Positions 17,646 to 27,108 of a DNA stretch of 64,000 nt are shown piece by piece. The stretch comes from Pseudooceanicola endophyticus (lineage in GTDB: Bacteria; Pseudomonadota; Alphaproteobacteria; Rhodobacterales; Rhodobacteraceae). The stretch spans positions 124,001 through 188,000 of the forward strand of contig NZ_JAHIAB010000004.1 of assembly GCF_018760365.1 (NCBI RefSeq). Reading direction: 5' to 3'. Below the pieces are notes generated by a model. That model was not told where the DNA came from. It did no database searches and was given only the letters and a program-made list of their open reading frames with translations. Made by a program: the position numbers and the translations under genes. The stretch's first letter is position 1; each line of letters begins with the position of its first letter.

Positions 17646-20184
17646 TGACGATGCGCCCGGGGACCACGATGACCTTCTTCGGTGCGACGCCTTCCAGCGT
17701 CTTGGCGACATTGTGGTGCGCGAGGGCCAGCTTTTCAACCTCGGCCTTGTCCATGTCCTTGGGCACCGTGATCTCGCCCCGGCGCTTGCCGTTGACCTGG
17801 ATCGGCAGGGTCACGCTGTCCTCGATCAGCATGGCCTCGTCCGCGACGGGCCAGGCGGCCTGCGCGATCAGGCCCTCGCCGCCCAGGATCTGCCACATCT
17901 CTTCCGCCAGGTGCGGCGTCATCGGCGACATCAGCTGTGCGAGGACCTTCAGCGCCTCGGCCTTCACCTTGCCGGAGGCCTGCGATTTCTGCACCGCGTT
18001 GGTATAGCCGTAAAGCTTGGCGATGGAGGCGTTGAAACCGAAGCTTTCGATGCCCAGCGTCACGTCCTTGATGGCCTTGTGCATCTCGCGCAGCAGCGCG
18101 GTGTCCTCGGCCTCTGCACCCGCAGCGGTCAGGTCCAGTTCGGCGGCCATGCGGTGCACGCGGGCCAGATGCTTGGCGGTGGCTTCGGCACCGGCGGCGG
18201 TCCATTCCACGTCACGTTCGGGCGGGCTGTCCGACAGCACGAACCAGCGCGCGGTATCGGCGCCGTACTGGCCGATGATCGCCACCGGATCGACGACGTT
18301 GTTCTTGGATTTCGACATCTTGGCCGAGGGGATGATCTCGACCTCGGTGCCGTCCTTGAGGAAGCCCTTGCCGTCACGCAGCTCCACCTCTTCGGGGTAG
18401 TGGTAGACCGGGCGGCCCTCGGCGCTGCGGGTCTGATAGATCGCGTGGGTCACCATGCCCTGCGTGAACAGCGCATCGAAGGGTTCCTTCGACTTCTCGG
18501 GCAGGTGGCCGCAGATCGCCATCGCGCGGGCGAAGAAGCGCGAATAGAGCAGGTGCAGGATCGCGTGCTCGATGCCGCCGATGTACTGGTCGACGTTCAT
18601 CCAGTAGGCGGCTTCCTCGGCCTCGATCGGCGTGGTGGCGCGGGGCGAGGTGAAGCGGGCGTAGTACCAGGACGAATCGACGAAGGTGTCCATCGTGTCG
18701 GTTTCGCGCTTGGCCGGCTTGCCACAGTTCGGGCAGCTGCAATCGCGCCAGGTCGGGTGACGGTCCAGCGGGTTGCCCGGCACGTCGAAGGTGACGTCAT
18801 CGGGCAGGGCGATGGGCAGGTTTTCCTTCTTCTCGGGGACCACGCCGCAATCGGGGCAGTGGACGACCGGGATCGGGCAGCCCCAGTAGCGCTGACGCGA
18901 CAGGCCCCAGTCGCGCAGGCGGAACTTGGTCACGCCTTCGCCAAAGCCCTTGCCCTCGCAGAAGGTGACGGCGGCGTCGATGGCCTCAAGCCCGGTCTGG
19001 ATCTCCTCACCCGCAATGCCCTTCACGTAGCGGACCTTCTCGGTCTTGGCGGGGACGAAGGGGCCCTTGGCGGGGTAGTCGCCCTCGACTGGCGCGAAGG
19101 TCGGGGTGATGGTCAGGCCGTACTTGGTGGCGAATTCGAAGTCGCGCTCGTCATGTGCCGGGCAGCCGAAGATGGCGCCGGTGCCGTAATCCATCAGGAT
19201 GAAGTTGGCGATGTAGATCGGCAGTTCCCAGCTGGGGTCCAGCGGGTGGGTGCACTTGAGGCCGGTGTCGAAGCCCTTCTTCTCGGCGGTCTCGATGGCC
19301 TCTTCGGTGGTGCCACCCTGGCGCGCGTCGGCGCAGAAGGCCGCGACGGTTTCGTCCTTGGTTTCCAGCGCCTTGGCCAGCGGGTGATCCGGAGAGATGC
19401 CGACGAAGCTGGCGCCCATCAGCGTATCGGGGCGGGTCGTGTAGCACTCGATCTGCTCGAAGCCCTCGGGGGAGCCGACGGTGTCGAAGCTGAACTGCAG
19501 GCCGCGCGACTTGCCGATCCAGTTGGCCTGCATCAGCTTGACCTTGGCGGGCCAGTTGTCGAGGCCGTCCAGCGCGCTCAGCAGCTCATCCGAGAAATCG
19601 GAGATCTTGAAGAACCATTGGGTCAGTTCCTTGCGCTCGACCAGCGCGCCCGAGCGCCAGCCGCGGCCGTTCTCGACCTGCTCATTGGCCAGCACGGTCA
19701 TGTCGACCGGGTCCCAGTTCACCACGGCGTTCTTGCGGTAGACCAGGCCCTTTTCCAGGAAATCGAGGAACATCGCCTGCTGCTGGCCGTAATATTCCAC
19801 GTCGCAGGTGGCGAACATGCGCGACCAGTCCAGGCCGAAGCCCAGCGGCTTCATCTGCCCGACCATCGTGTCGATGTTGGAATAGGTCCATTCCTTGGGA
19901 TGGCCGCCATTGGCCATGGCGGCGTTTTCCGCCGGCATCCCGAAGGCGTCAAAGCCCATCGGGTGCAGCACCGAATGGCCGGTGGAAAGCTTGTAGCGCG
20001 CGATCACGTCGCCCATCGTGTAGTTGCGCACGTGGCCGATGTGGATCCGCCCCGAGGGGTAGGGGAACATCTCAAGCACGTAGTACTTGGGTTTCGTCGG
20101 GTCGTGGCGGGCCTTGAAGACCTCGGCCGCGTCCCAGGCCTGTTGCCACTTGGGTTCGATCTCGGCTGCGGAATAGCGCGACAT
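17632..20184 (-). CDS. leuS: Leucyl-tRNA synthetase
   Basis: Charges tRNA-Leu. The 850-residue protein has the class I motif HIGH at 48-51 ([15 protein letters not shown]), an editing domain, a zinc-type insertion with CPDCG and CPNCG, and [12 protein letters not shown] near residue 620. The start at 20184 ([14 protein letters not shown]) has GAGGGAG 5 nt upstream. It is the first gene of leuS-lptE-holA. Its antisense strand is open for nearly the full length, an effect of high GC and not a second gene. Confidence 0.98.
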   Translation of the reverse strand: MSRYSAAEIEPKWQQAWDAAEVFKARHDPTKPKYYVLEMFPYPSGRIHIGHVRNYTMGDVIARYKLSTGHSVLHPMGFDAFGMPAENAAMANGGHPKEWTYSNIDTMVGQMKPLGFGLDWSRMFATCDVEYYGQQQAMFLDFLEKGLVYRKNAVVNWDPVDMTVLANEQVENGRGWRSGALVERKELTQWFFKISDFSDELLSALDGLDNWPAKVKLMQANWIGKSRGLQFSFDTVGSPEGFEQIECYTTRPDTLMGASFVGISPDHPLAKALETKDETVAAFCADARQGGTTEEAIETAEKKGFDTGLKCTHPLDPSWELPIYIANFILMDYGTGAIFGCPAHDERDFEFATKYGLTITPTFAPVEGDYPAKGPFVPAKTEKVRYVKGIAGEEIQTGLEAIDAAVTFCEGKGFGEGVTKFRLRDWGLSRQRYWGCPIPVVHCPDCGVVPEKKENLPIALPDDVTFDVPGNPLDRHPTWRDCSCPNCGKPAKRETDTMDTFVDSSWYYARFTSPRATTPIEAEEAAYWMNVDQYIGGIEHAILHLLYSRFFARAMAICGHLPEKSKEPFDALFTQGMVTHAIYQTRSAEGRPVYHYPEEVELRDGKGFLKDGTEVEIIPSAKMSKSKNNVVDPVAIIGQYGADTARWFVLSDSPPERDVEWTAAGAEATAKHLARVHRMAAELDLTAAGAEAEDTALLREMHKAIKDVTLGIESFGFNASIAKLYGYTNAVQKSQASGKVKAEALKVLAQLMSPMTPHLAEEMWQILGGEGLIAQAAWPVADEAMLIEDSVTLPIQVNGKRRGEITVPKDMDKAEVEKLALAHHNVAKTLEGVAPKKVIVVPGRIVNVVV

Positions 20185-20354
20185 GGCCGCTCCCTCATAC
20201 GTGCTGCGTTTCGCAGCGGGTGATAGGGCCGCGCGGGCGAAGGGTCCAGCCCCCTGACGCGCGTGGCGCCCCGGTTGGCAGGTTTTTAACCGCTTCCGGG
20301 GCATTCCTGAGGCCCGGCGCCGCCCCGCGCCAGGGGGGGGGCGGCCTGTCGATC

Positions 20355-21575
20355 ATGAAGATCCTGTTCATCCATCAGAACTTCCCGGCCCAGTTCCGTC
20401 ACCTCGCCCCGGCGCTGGCGGCGCGCGGCGATCAGGTGATGGCGCTGACCCTGCGGGTGGATCGCCCGACCCTCTGGCAGGGGGTGCAGATCCTGCCCTA
20501 TGCGCTGCCCGGGGGGCGGGCGCAAAGCTGCCATCCCTGGGTGCTGGACCTCGACAGCCAGGTCACCCGGGCCGAGGCCTGCTGGCGCGCCGCCCGCACC
20601 CTGCGCGATCAGGGTTATGCGCCCGACGTGATCCTGGCCCACCCCGGCTGGGGGGAATCGCTCTTTCTGGCCGATCTCTGGCCCGCTGCCCGCCTGCTGC
20701 TCTATTGCGAGCTTTACCATCGCCCCGAGGCCCCGGACCCCGAAGATCCCGCCACGGATCCGGAGGCCGAGCGGCTGCGCCTGCGGCTGAAGAACCTGCA
20801 CAACCTCCTCCAGCTGCCCCAGGCCCGGGCCGGGATCAGCCCGACGCGGTTTCAGGCCGATACCTTCCCGCCGCCCTTCCGCGCGCGCATCTCGGTGATC
20901 CACGACGGCATCGACACCGATGCGCTCTGCCCCGATGCGGGGGCGCGGCTGACCCTGCCCTCGGGCCTCGTCCTGGACCGCCGGGACGAGGTCGTCAGCT
21001 TCGCCAACCGCCGGCTGGAACCCTGCCGCGGCATCGGCATGTTCCTGAAATCCCTGCCGGAACTTCTGCGCGCACGGCCCCGCGCCCAGGTGGTGATCGC
21101 CGGGCGGACAGAGGGGGCGGCCTATGGACCGCTGCCCCCCGGCGGCACAAGCTGGAAAGATCACTACTGGCCGCAGATCGCGCCCCTGCTGCCCCCCGGC
21201 GCGGCCGCGCGGGTGCATTTCCCGGGGCCGCTGGAGCGCGCGGATTTCACCGCCCTGCTGCGCATCAGCCGGGCCCATGTCTATCTGACGCGGCCCTTCG
21301 TGCTCAGCTGGTCGCTGCTGGAGGCGCTCTCGGTCGCCGCCCCGGTGATCGCCTCGGATACCGCCCCGCTGCACGAGGTGCTGACTCCCGACACCGGCCG
21401 CCTGGTGCCCTGGGGCGATCCGGCGGCGCTGGCCGCAACCCTCGCCGCCACGCTGGCGGATCCGCAGCGCGCCCGGGCCATGGGGCAGGCGGCGCGCGCC
21501 GATATCCGCGCCCGCTACGACCTCACGCGATTGTGCCTGCCGGCACAGCTCGCCTGGCTCGATTCAACGGCGTGA
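20355..21575 (+). CDS. GT4-family glycosyltransferase
   Basis: A retaining glycosyltransferase of 406 residues that starts MKILFIHQNFPAQFRHLAPA, a signature of a GT4 subgroup. The C-terminal nucleotide-sugar site is seen in LSWSLLEALSVAAPVIASDT. No membrane segment is seen, so it is probably a cytoplasmic enzyme of surface or capsular polysaccharide synthesis; the sugar is unknown. The gene is on the plus strand and sits between leuS and a DUF3576 gene, both on the minus strand; I recall these two as adjacent in other Rhodobacteraceae, so this one may be an insertion. The RBS is weak. Confidence 0.88.
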   Translation: MKILFIHQNFPAQFRHLAPALAARGDQVMALTLRVDRPTLWQGVQILPYALPGGRAQSCHPWVLDLDSQVTRAEACWRAARTLRDQGYAPDVILAHPGWGESLFLADLWPAARLLLYCELYHRPEAPDPEDPATDPEAERLRLRLKNLHNLLQLPQARAGISPTRFQADTFPPPFRARISVIHDGIDTDALCPDAGARLTLPSGLVLDRRDEVVSFANRRLEPCRGIGMFLKSLPELLRARPRAQVVIAGRTEGAAYGPLPPGGTSWKDHYWPQIAPLLPPGAAARVHFPGPLERADFTALLRISRAHVYLTRPFVLSWSLLEALSVAAPVIASDTAPLHEVLTPDTGRLVPWGDPAALAATLAATLADPQRARAMGQAARADIRARYDLTRLCLPAQLAWLDSTA

Positions 21576-21578
21576 AAT

Positions 21579-21639
21579 TCATCTTTCCGAAAATATGGCG
21601 GGGGAATCGGCGCGCCGCGCCGATGGGGGCAGAGCCCCC
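21579..21639 (-). repeat. 3'-UTR repeat unit, copy 5 (tail type 3)
   Basis: Read on the minus strand it begins 7 nt after the stop of the DUF3576 gene. Hairpin A is at 21625-21639 (GGGGGC-AGA-GCCCCC on the plus strand), hairpin B pairs 21606-21612 with 21618-21624 (ATCGGCG / CGCCGAT), and the tail on the minus strand reads CCCCCGCCATATTTTCGGAA. It lies between two converging genes. Confidence 0.85.
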
Positions 21640-21646
21640 TCGCACC

Positions 21647-22138
21647 TCAGCGGCCGCGATCTGCCTTCAGCAGCTGGCGCGCCCGGGTCAGGATGGCATC
21701 CTCGACGGCCCGCTGGGTGGCGGCATCGACGGGGCGGCCATTGGCATTCTCCAGCGTCACGTTGAGCGAGCGGGCCTCCAGCGCGGGATCGCTGATCAGC
21801 ACCGTCGCCCGGTAGCGCGCCGAACCGCCCGGCGGGGTGCCGTAGCCGGTGGAGATCACGCCGGTGAAGGGATCGACCGCCTCGATGGGCAGGAAATCAA
21901 GCACGTCGAGCGAGGCGTTCCAAAGGTAGCGGTTCACCGCGACCTTGCTGCCGTCGTCGCGCTGCTTGAACAGGTCCCAGATCTTGCCTTCCGAGCGGCC
22001 CTCGCGGATGCGCTGCTTTTCGGCCAGCTGCGCATCGACGTCATTGCCGTTCTTGAACACGTTGTTCTGTCCGCTGCACGCGCCCAGAACGACGAGCGAT
22101 CCGATGGCCAGAAGCCGAATTGCGCCAGAAGACATCAT
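21647..22138 (-). CDS. DUF3576 lipoprotein
   Basis: A probable envelope lipoprotein of 163 residues. The signal MMSSGAIRLLAIGSLVVLGAC ends in a lipobox at Cys21. The body (VNRYLWNASLDVLDFLPIEAVDPFTGVISTGYG in outline) is the conserved DUF3576 core of alphaproteobacteria, of unknown function. Two consecutive ATGs (22138 and 22135) are possible starts. Relatives are usually next to leuS and lptE, which suggests a role in outer-membrane assembly; here a glycosyltransferase gene separates it from leuS. Confidence 0.9.
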   Translation of the reverse strand: MMSSGAIRLLAIGSLVVLGACSGQNNVFKNGNDVDAQLAEKQRIREGRSEGKIWDLFKQRDDGSKVAVNRYLWNASLDVLDFLPIEAVDPFTGVISTGYGTPPGGSARYRATVLISDPALEARSLNVTLENANGRPVDAATQRAVEDAILTRARQLLKADRGR

Positions 22139-22435
22139 GCGAAAGCCCCGTTTCCCGTGTTTCCTGAACGATCTACCGGACCCCGGAAAGGGGGGCAAGC
22201 GGCTTTCCCGTGATGGGCGGAACCCCCCGGATTTCCGCCGCCGTTTTTGCGCAGCGCCGGGTGGTGAAGCCGAAGCGGGCAAGGACTGTGGCAGAGTTGC
22301 ACCAATGGCGTGTGCCAATTGGGGGCTGCCGGGCAGCGTGCTTGCCAAGTCGGCGTCAAAAGCGCCAAAGACCATTCATGCCCAATTCGGAGGGTCTTCG
22401 AAATTGGGGCAGACTGAGAAACCGAGGGAAACACC
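22139..22435. promoter_or_regulatory. Divergent regulatory region of the DUF3576 and porin genes with a 5'-UTR hairpin
   Basis: A 297-nt gap. Arms 22381-22392 (CCCAATTCGGAG) and 22396-22408 (CTTCGAAATTGGG) form a 12-bp stem with one bulged A and one G-U pair, and the loop is GGT. It ends 27 nt before the porin ATG, where it could stabilise the abundant message. A second CCAATTGGGG lies at 22316-22325. No -35/-10 pair is asserted. Confidence 0.5.
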
Positions 22436-23305
22436 ATGAAAAAGATTCTCTTTGCGACGACCGCGCTCGCGCTGTCCGCAGGCGCTGCAGCCGCTGACGT
22501 CAGCTTCACCGGCTTCGGCCGTTTCGCATATGTCTACGACGATCCCGATGCCGGCGACAGCTCGACCTACCTCGAGCAGCGTCTGCAGCTCGACATCCTC
22601 GGCACCACCGAGACCGACGGCGGCCTGACCCTGGGCGGCAAGTTCCGCACCCGTTCCTACGATGACGGTGACGCGAACACCACCACCAACAACGGCATGA
22701 ACGCAGGTCAGATGTTCGTGTCCGCTGGCGGCCTGAAGGTCGAAGTCGGCAACGTCGACGGCGCTCTGGACAACATGTCCTACATCGGCCTCGGCACCAT
22801 CGGTATCTCGAACTTCGTGTCGCCGATCAGCTCCTTCGCCTACAGCTCGACCGGCACGACCGTCGACACCGGCGTTGCAGCGATCTACTCGATGGGCGCC
22901 TTCGGTGCACACGTGTCCTACGACTCGAACATCGACAAGACCGACGCCGTCCTGTCGTTCACGACCGCAGGCTACACCTTCTCGATCGGTGGTTCGGACT
23001 ACGACGACGACTCCGAGTGGACCAAGCTGGCAGCATCCGTCGGCGGCGAGCTGGCAGGCGTTGACTTCGGTCTGGGCTATGCCAACAACGGCGACGCAGG
23101 TGACTTCTACACCGCATACGGCCAGTTCGGCATCGCAGCCGGCACCACCATCGGCGCGTACCTGATGTACGGCGACCAGGACGACAACACCGGCGTCGGC
23201 GCAGACATCAAGTACGATCTGGGCGGCGGCGCAGCTCTGAAAGCTGGCGTCTACAACGACGACGACGGCACCTTCGCCGACGCAGGTGTGCAGTTCAACT
23301 TCTGA
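22436..23305 (+). CDS. Outer-membrane porin (Rhodobacter type)
   Basis: A general diffusion porin of 289 residues. The signal peptide MKKILFATTALALSAGAAAA is followed by DVSFTGFGRFAYVYDD; the mature chain alternates beta strands, is rich in Gly, Asp and Tyr, and ends in Phe as outer-membrane barrels do (VQFNF). It is acidic and has almost no Cys. Codon choice is strongly biased (GCA and GCT alanine codons are much more common than in neighbours), a sign of high expression. The RBS GAGGGAAA lies 4 nt before the ATG, and a UUCG-capped terminator follows. Confidence 0.95.
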   Translation: MKKILFATTALALSAGAAAADVSFTGFGRFAYVYDDPDAGDSSTYLEQRLQLDILGTTETDGGLTLGGKFRTRSYDDGDANTTTNNGMNAGQMFVSAGGLKVEVGNVDGALDNMSYIGLGTIGISNFVSPISSFAYSSTGTTVDTGVAAIYSMGAFGAHVSYDSNIDKTDAVLSFTTAGYTFSIGGSDYDDDSEWTKLAASVGGELAGVDFGLGYANNGDAGDFYTAYGQFGIAAGTTIGAYLMYGDQDDNTGVGADIKYDLGGGAALKAGVYNDDDGTFADAGVQFNF

Positions 23306-23333
23306 TCCCAGAAGTTCGAACGCCTGATTGCGG

Positions 23334-23362
23334 AAGGGCAGGTCTTCGGACCTGCCCTTTTT
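23334..23362 (+). terminator. Rho-independent terminator of the porin gene
   Basis: Stem GGGCAGGTC / GACCTGCCC (23336-23344 with 23349-23357) capped by the stable TTCG tetraloop and followed by five T. Confidence 0.95.
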
Positions 23363-23437
23363 CGTTGCGCCGGGTCGCGCCATATCCTACCCGATCCCCA
23401 TCCACCCGCCCCGCATCGCCAAGACAGGAGAGGTCCC

Positions 23438-24091
23438 ATGTCCCTCAGCGAGATCCGCAGCCGCATTCAGGCCGCCTGCGAAGAATTCGGCCGCGCCCCC
23501 GAAGAGGTGAAGCTGATCGCGGTCTCCAAGGTCCAGCCGGATGAACGTGTCCGCGCGGTCCTGGAAGAGGGGCAGCGCGTCTTCGGCGAGAACCGCGTGC
23601 AGGAGGCCGCCGGCAAGTGGCCCGGCTTCCGCGAGGAATTCGACGGCATCGAGCTGCACATCATCGGCCCGCTGCAGACCAACAAGGTGCGTCAGGCGAT
23701 GGAGCTGGCCCAGGCCATCCATTCCGTCGACCGCCCGAAGCTGGCCCATGCCATTGCCCGCATCGCCGAGGAAACCGGCCAGTGCCCGGACCTGTTCATC
23801 CAGGTCAACACCGGAGAAGAACCCCAGAAGGCCGGCATCCTGCCCGCCGAGGCCGATGCCTTCATCGCCGAATGCCGGGATCTGAACCTGCCGGTCATCG
23901 GGCTGATGTGCATTCCCCCGGTGGAAGAGGAGGCGGCGCTGCATTTCGCGCTGCTGGCCAAGATCGCCGCGCGCAACGGGCTGAAGGGCCTGTCGATGGG
24001 CATGTCGGGCGATTTCGAGAAGGCGATTTCCTTCGGGGCGACCCATGTGCGGGTCGGTTCGGCGATCTTCGGCGCCCGCGATTACGGCTGA
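23438..24091 (+). CDS. YggS-family pyridoxal-phosphate-binding protein (PLP homeostasis)
   Basis: A cytoplasmic PLP carrier that keeps vitamin B6 and amino-acid pools in balance. The 217-residue protein has the PLP lysine in KLIAVSKVQP, the conserved FGENRVQEA, and the phosphate-binding C-terminus LSMGMSGDFEKAISFGATHVRVGSAIFGAR. The length is usual for the family. It is a single gene; the usual alphaproteobacterial neighbours vary, and the converging histidine kinase gene ends 6 nt beyond its stop. Confidence 0.95.
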   Translation: MSLSEIRSRIQAACEEFGRAPEEVKLIAVSKVQPDERVRAVLEEGQRVFGENRVQEAAGKWPGFREEFDGIELHIIGPLQTNKVRQAMELAQAIHSVDRPKLAHAIARIAEETGQCPDLFIQVNTGEEPQKAGILPAEADAFIAECRDLNLPVIGLMCIPPVEEEAALHFALLAKIAARNGLKGLSMGMSGDFEKAISFGATHVRVGSAIFGARDYG

Positions 24092-24097
24092 TCCGGC

Positions 24098-26740
24098 TCA
24101 GGCGGTGTCCTGCGCGGCGGGGGCCCGGGGACAGGCTGCCGTCAGCTCGTGCCGGCTGTCCTGCCAGAGCGACATGATCCTTTCGATGTCGAAGGGATAG
24201 AGCGTCTCGCCGCGCTTCAGCCGGGTTTCCAGCATGTCCAGCGCGTCGCGCAGGGCGATCAGTCCGAAGGTCCCGCAGCTGCCGGCCAGGCGATGCGCCA
24301 GCGGGGCGATCTCCGGAGAGGTCAGCTCCAGTCGGCGCAGATGCGCCAGCTGCTCGGCGGTTTCATTCAGGAAGCGAGACAGCAGCCCCTCGTGGATCTT
24401 CGGCGCCAGATTGGCGCGCAGGGTCTCCAGCTGGGAGGTGTCGACCAGCGGCGCCCGATCCGGGCCTTCCTCGGCATCGGGCAGCTGGGTGACCACCGGC
24501 GCCATCGGGCGCAGCGCCTCGGCAAGGGTGCGCATCAGCTCCTCTCGGTCGATCGGCTTGTGGACACAGTGCTTCATGCCGGCGGCCTGGAAGCGCTCGA
24601 GCTCTTCGGGCAGGGCATGGGCGGTGACGGCGATGATCGGCACGATGGCGTTCGGACCGCCGCTCTTGCGGATCTGACGGGCGGCCTCGGGTCCGTCCAT
24701 CACCGGCATGGAAATGTCCATGAGGATGGCGTCGTAGCGGTGCTCCAGCGCCATGTCGACGCCGATCTGGCCGTTCGTCGCCTCCGAGACCCGGTGCCCG
24801 GCGGCGCCCAGCATTTCGCGCGCGACGAATCGATTGATCTCGTTGTCCTCGACCAGCAGGAGGTCCAGCGGCGGCAGCTCCTCCGGGGTGGTTTCGGCCT
24901 TCGCCTTCGGCGCGGTCTGTTCCTTGCTGGGCGACAGCGCCAACCGGATCCAGAACAGGCTGCCCTCTCCGGGCTCGCTTTCCGCGCCGATCTGGCCGCC
25001 CATCAGGCTGATCAGGCGCCGGGTGATCCCCAGCCCCAGCCCCGAGCCCCCGGATTGCCGCGCATAGGAACTGTCGAGCGTCTCGAAATCCTCGAAGATC
25101 CGGTCCAGGTCCTCCTGGCGGATGCCGATGCCGGTGTCGATCACGCGGAACTCCACCTCCTGGCCGCCGCCCAGGATCTCGGCCTCCAGGGTGACGCGAC
25201 CGTTGCGGGTGAATTTCACCGCGTTGCCGACCAGGTTCAGCAGCACCTGGCGCAGACGGCGCGGATCGCCCTCGCCGGTTTCGGCGGGGCTGCCGACCCA
25301 GGTCCAGGACAGCTGGTTGCCATTGGCATTGGCCAGCGGCAGCATGGTGTCGATCACCCCGTCCAGCAGCCGCGGGATCGAGAAGGGCCGGACCTCGGCG
25401 GTCATCTTGCCGGCCTCGAACTTCTCCAGGTCCAGCACGTCGTTGACCAGCCCCAGCAACAGCCGTCCCGAGGTCCGCATCCGGTCGGTCAGCGCCCGTT
25501 GCCAGGCGCTCAGCCGTTCCTCCTCCAGCAGCTGGAGCGTGCCCAGCAGCCCGTTCAGCGGCGTGCGCATCTCGTGGCTCATCATGGCCAGGAACTCGGA
25601 CTTGGCACGCTGGCCGGCAACGGCGCGGTCGCGGGCAGCGGTCAGCAGCTCTTCGGCGGAGCGCCGGCGCGAGATGTCGCTGATGAAGGCCACGTAGTAG
25701 CCGCCGTCCTCGTCCGCTGCGCGCGCGAAGGAGAATTCCGCAGGGAAGTGATGGCCGGTGCTGTCCTGGGCCGTGACCTCGATCAGGCGTTCGGCCGGGG
25801 TGGGGGGCAGGCGGCCCTCGCGGTAGCGCCGCCCCATGGCCAGGATCTTCTGCGAATCCTCGGGGGCGAACAGCAGCTCGGGGGCGCGCCGACCCAGCAC
25901 GTCGTTGCGCTTGAGGCCGAAGATGCGCTCTGCCGAGGCGTTGAACTCCAGGATATGGGCGGCGTCGTCGCAGACCACCACGGCGTCGCGCGAGGTCTCG
26001 ATGATGGTCTGCATGCGCAGGGCATGGGCGCGCACCTGGCGGGTCTTCAGCGCGGCATCCCGGGCCAGCCGCGACAGCGCGTAGGCCAGCATCCCGAGGC
26101 CGACCACGAAGGCCAGCAGCAACAGCCCCATCAGCACCAGGCCGCGCGTCAGCGTGCGGCGGATCTGGTCGCCCGCATGGGTCAGGTTGTTCCGCCCGTT
26201 CAGCAGCACGTCGCGCACCTGCGGGGCCATGCCGCCGACGATGCGCGTCAGCCTGTCGACCTGCGCCCCCAGCACCGCATCGCTGGCGTCGATGGTCGGG
26301 ATCATCTGTTCCAGCTGGTCCGAGATCGCGTGGATGCTGTCGGCATAGTCCGGATCGGTCCGGATCATGTCGCGGAACACTTCGCCCTCCAGCAGCACCT
26401 GCACGGCGCTGTAGAAGATGTCGAACCGCTGCCGGAGCTGGTTCAGCGTGTCGGGATCGCTGCTGCCATGCTCGACCGCATGGTAGAGCTTGCCGTATTC
26501 GGCATCGATCCGTGCCAGCGACCAGAGCGCGCCGTCCGAACGCGGGCTCGAGACGGCGTCGATCTCTTTCAGCAGGGCCCAGCCCATCCCCACCGCGACG
26601 ATGGCGCAGGCCGCCAGAACCATCGCGGCGACCTGAGAGCGGATCCAGGCGCGGCGCAGGGTTTGGTCATTGCGGAACGGCATCGGAGGGGCACCTTGTG
26701 GACCGGGAGGCACGGCGGGGCCGCGCTTGGGAGGGATCAT
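24098..26740 (-). CDS. Hybrid sensor histidine kinase with PAS, receiver and Hpt domains
   Basis: A complete phosphorelay protein of 880 residues. Two membrane helices (about 36-56 and 199-223) flank a periplasmic helical sensor of about 140 residues. Then come a PAS domain (about 245-360), HisKA with His389 in MSHEMRTPLNG, HATPase with DTGIGI (535-540) and GGSGLGLGI, a receiver with Asp675 in ILMDISMPVMDG, and an Hpt domain with His816 in LAHRLAGSCG. Arc/Tor-type architecture. The input signal is unknown. The start may instead be 26683 (MPFRNDQ), with a slightly better RBS. The divergent LuxR-type regulator 368 nt away is the likely partner. Confidence 0.93.
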   Translation of the reverse strand: MIPPKRGPAVPPGPQGAPPMPFRNDQTLRRAWIRSQVAAMVLAACAIVAVGMGWALLKEIDAVSSPRSDGALWSLARIDAEYGKLYHAVEHGSSDPDTLNQLRQRFDIFYSAVQVLLEGEVFRDMIRTDPDYADSIHAISDQLEQMIPTIDASDAVLGAQVDRLTRIVGGMAPQVRDVLLNGRNNLTHAGDQIRRTLTRGLVLMGLLLLAFVVGLGMLAYALSRLARDAALKTRQVRAHALRMQTIIETSRDAVVVCDDAAHILEFNASAERIFGLKRNDVLGRRAPELLFAPEDSQKILAMGRRYREGRLPPTPAERLIEVTAQDSTGHHFPAEFSFARAADEDGGYYVAFISDISRRRSAEELLTAARDRAVAGQRAKSEFLAMMSHEMRTPLNGLLGTLQLLEEERLSAWQRALTDRMRTSGRLLLGLVNDVLDLEKFEAGKMTAEVRPFSIPRLLDGVIDTMLPLANANGNQLSWTWVGSPAETGEGDPRRLRQVLLNLVGNAVKFTRNGRVTLEAEILGGGQEVEFRVIDTGIGIRQEDLDRIFEDFETLDSSYARQSGGSGLGLGITRRLISLMGGQIGAESEPGEGSLFWIRLALSPSKEQTAPKAKAETTPEELPPLDLLLVEDNEINRFVAREMLGAAGHRVSEATNGQIGVDMALEHRYDAILMDISMPVMDGPEAARQIRKSGGPNAIVPIIAVTAHALPEELERFQAAGMKHCVHKPIDREELMRTLAEALRPMAPVVTQLPDAEEGPDRAPLVDTSQLETLRANLAPKIHEGLLSRFLNETAEQLAHLRRLELTSPEIAPLAHRLAGSCGTFGLIALRDALDMLETRLKRGETLYPFDIERIMSLWQDSRHELTAACPRAPAAQDTA

Positions 26741-27108
26741 GGCCGAGCGGCATGCAGAAGGACATCGTGAAGGCCCAAGTTCTTGATATGAGACGTTCTG
26801 TCAAAGTCAATTGCCGCTCCGGTCGGCGTCTTGAAGGCGCGGACAAGGTGCGGTTGCAGAGACACGCGGCGGCACGGTCACAACTGCACATCAAGTTGCG
26901 CTAGGCCCTTCCCTTGGGAAGACCCTGTGAATATATCCATTGGGAGATACAACACATCCGATCGGGTAGGGTTCGCCGCCAAGCTGTATACCGCCAGGAC
27001 GCGACCTGCTAAGGGTACCCTTGGGGAAGGCTGCGGGGACAGCCCACCGGGATATCGGGATACAGGTGGCCGTCTTCACGATGAAGCGCGGTTTCGAAAG
27101 GTTGAACG
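26741..27108. promoter_or_regulatory. 368-nt divergent control region of the kinase/regulator pair
   Basis: No convincing gene here; small open frames read through it but lack codon bias and RBS. It is less GC-rich than its surroundings around 26780-26815 (TTGATATGAGACGTTCTGTC), where a promoter is plausible for the kinase or regulator. No clear inverted repeat was seen. Confidence 0.4.

Noticed and set aside
17575-20223. An open frame of over 880 codons antisense to leuS
   Set aside because: It mirrors leuS almost exactly, has a biased composition (His, Gly, Arg, Val) and no domain. It arises because GC-rich third positions avoid stops on the other strand.
24149-26770. A long open frame antisense to the hybrid histidine kinase
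   Set aside because: The kinase has every catalytic motif in order; the opposite frame has none.
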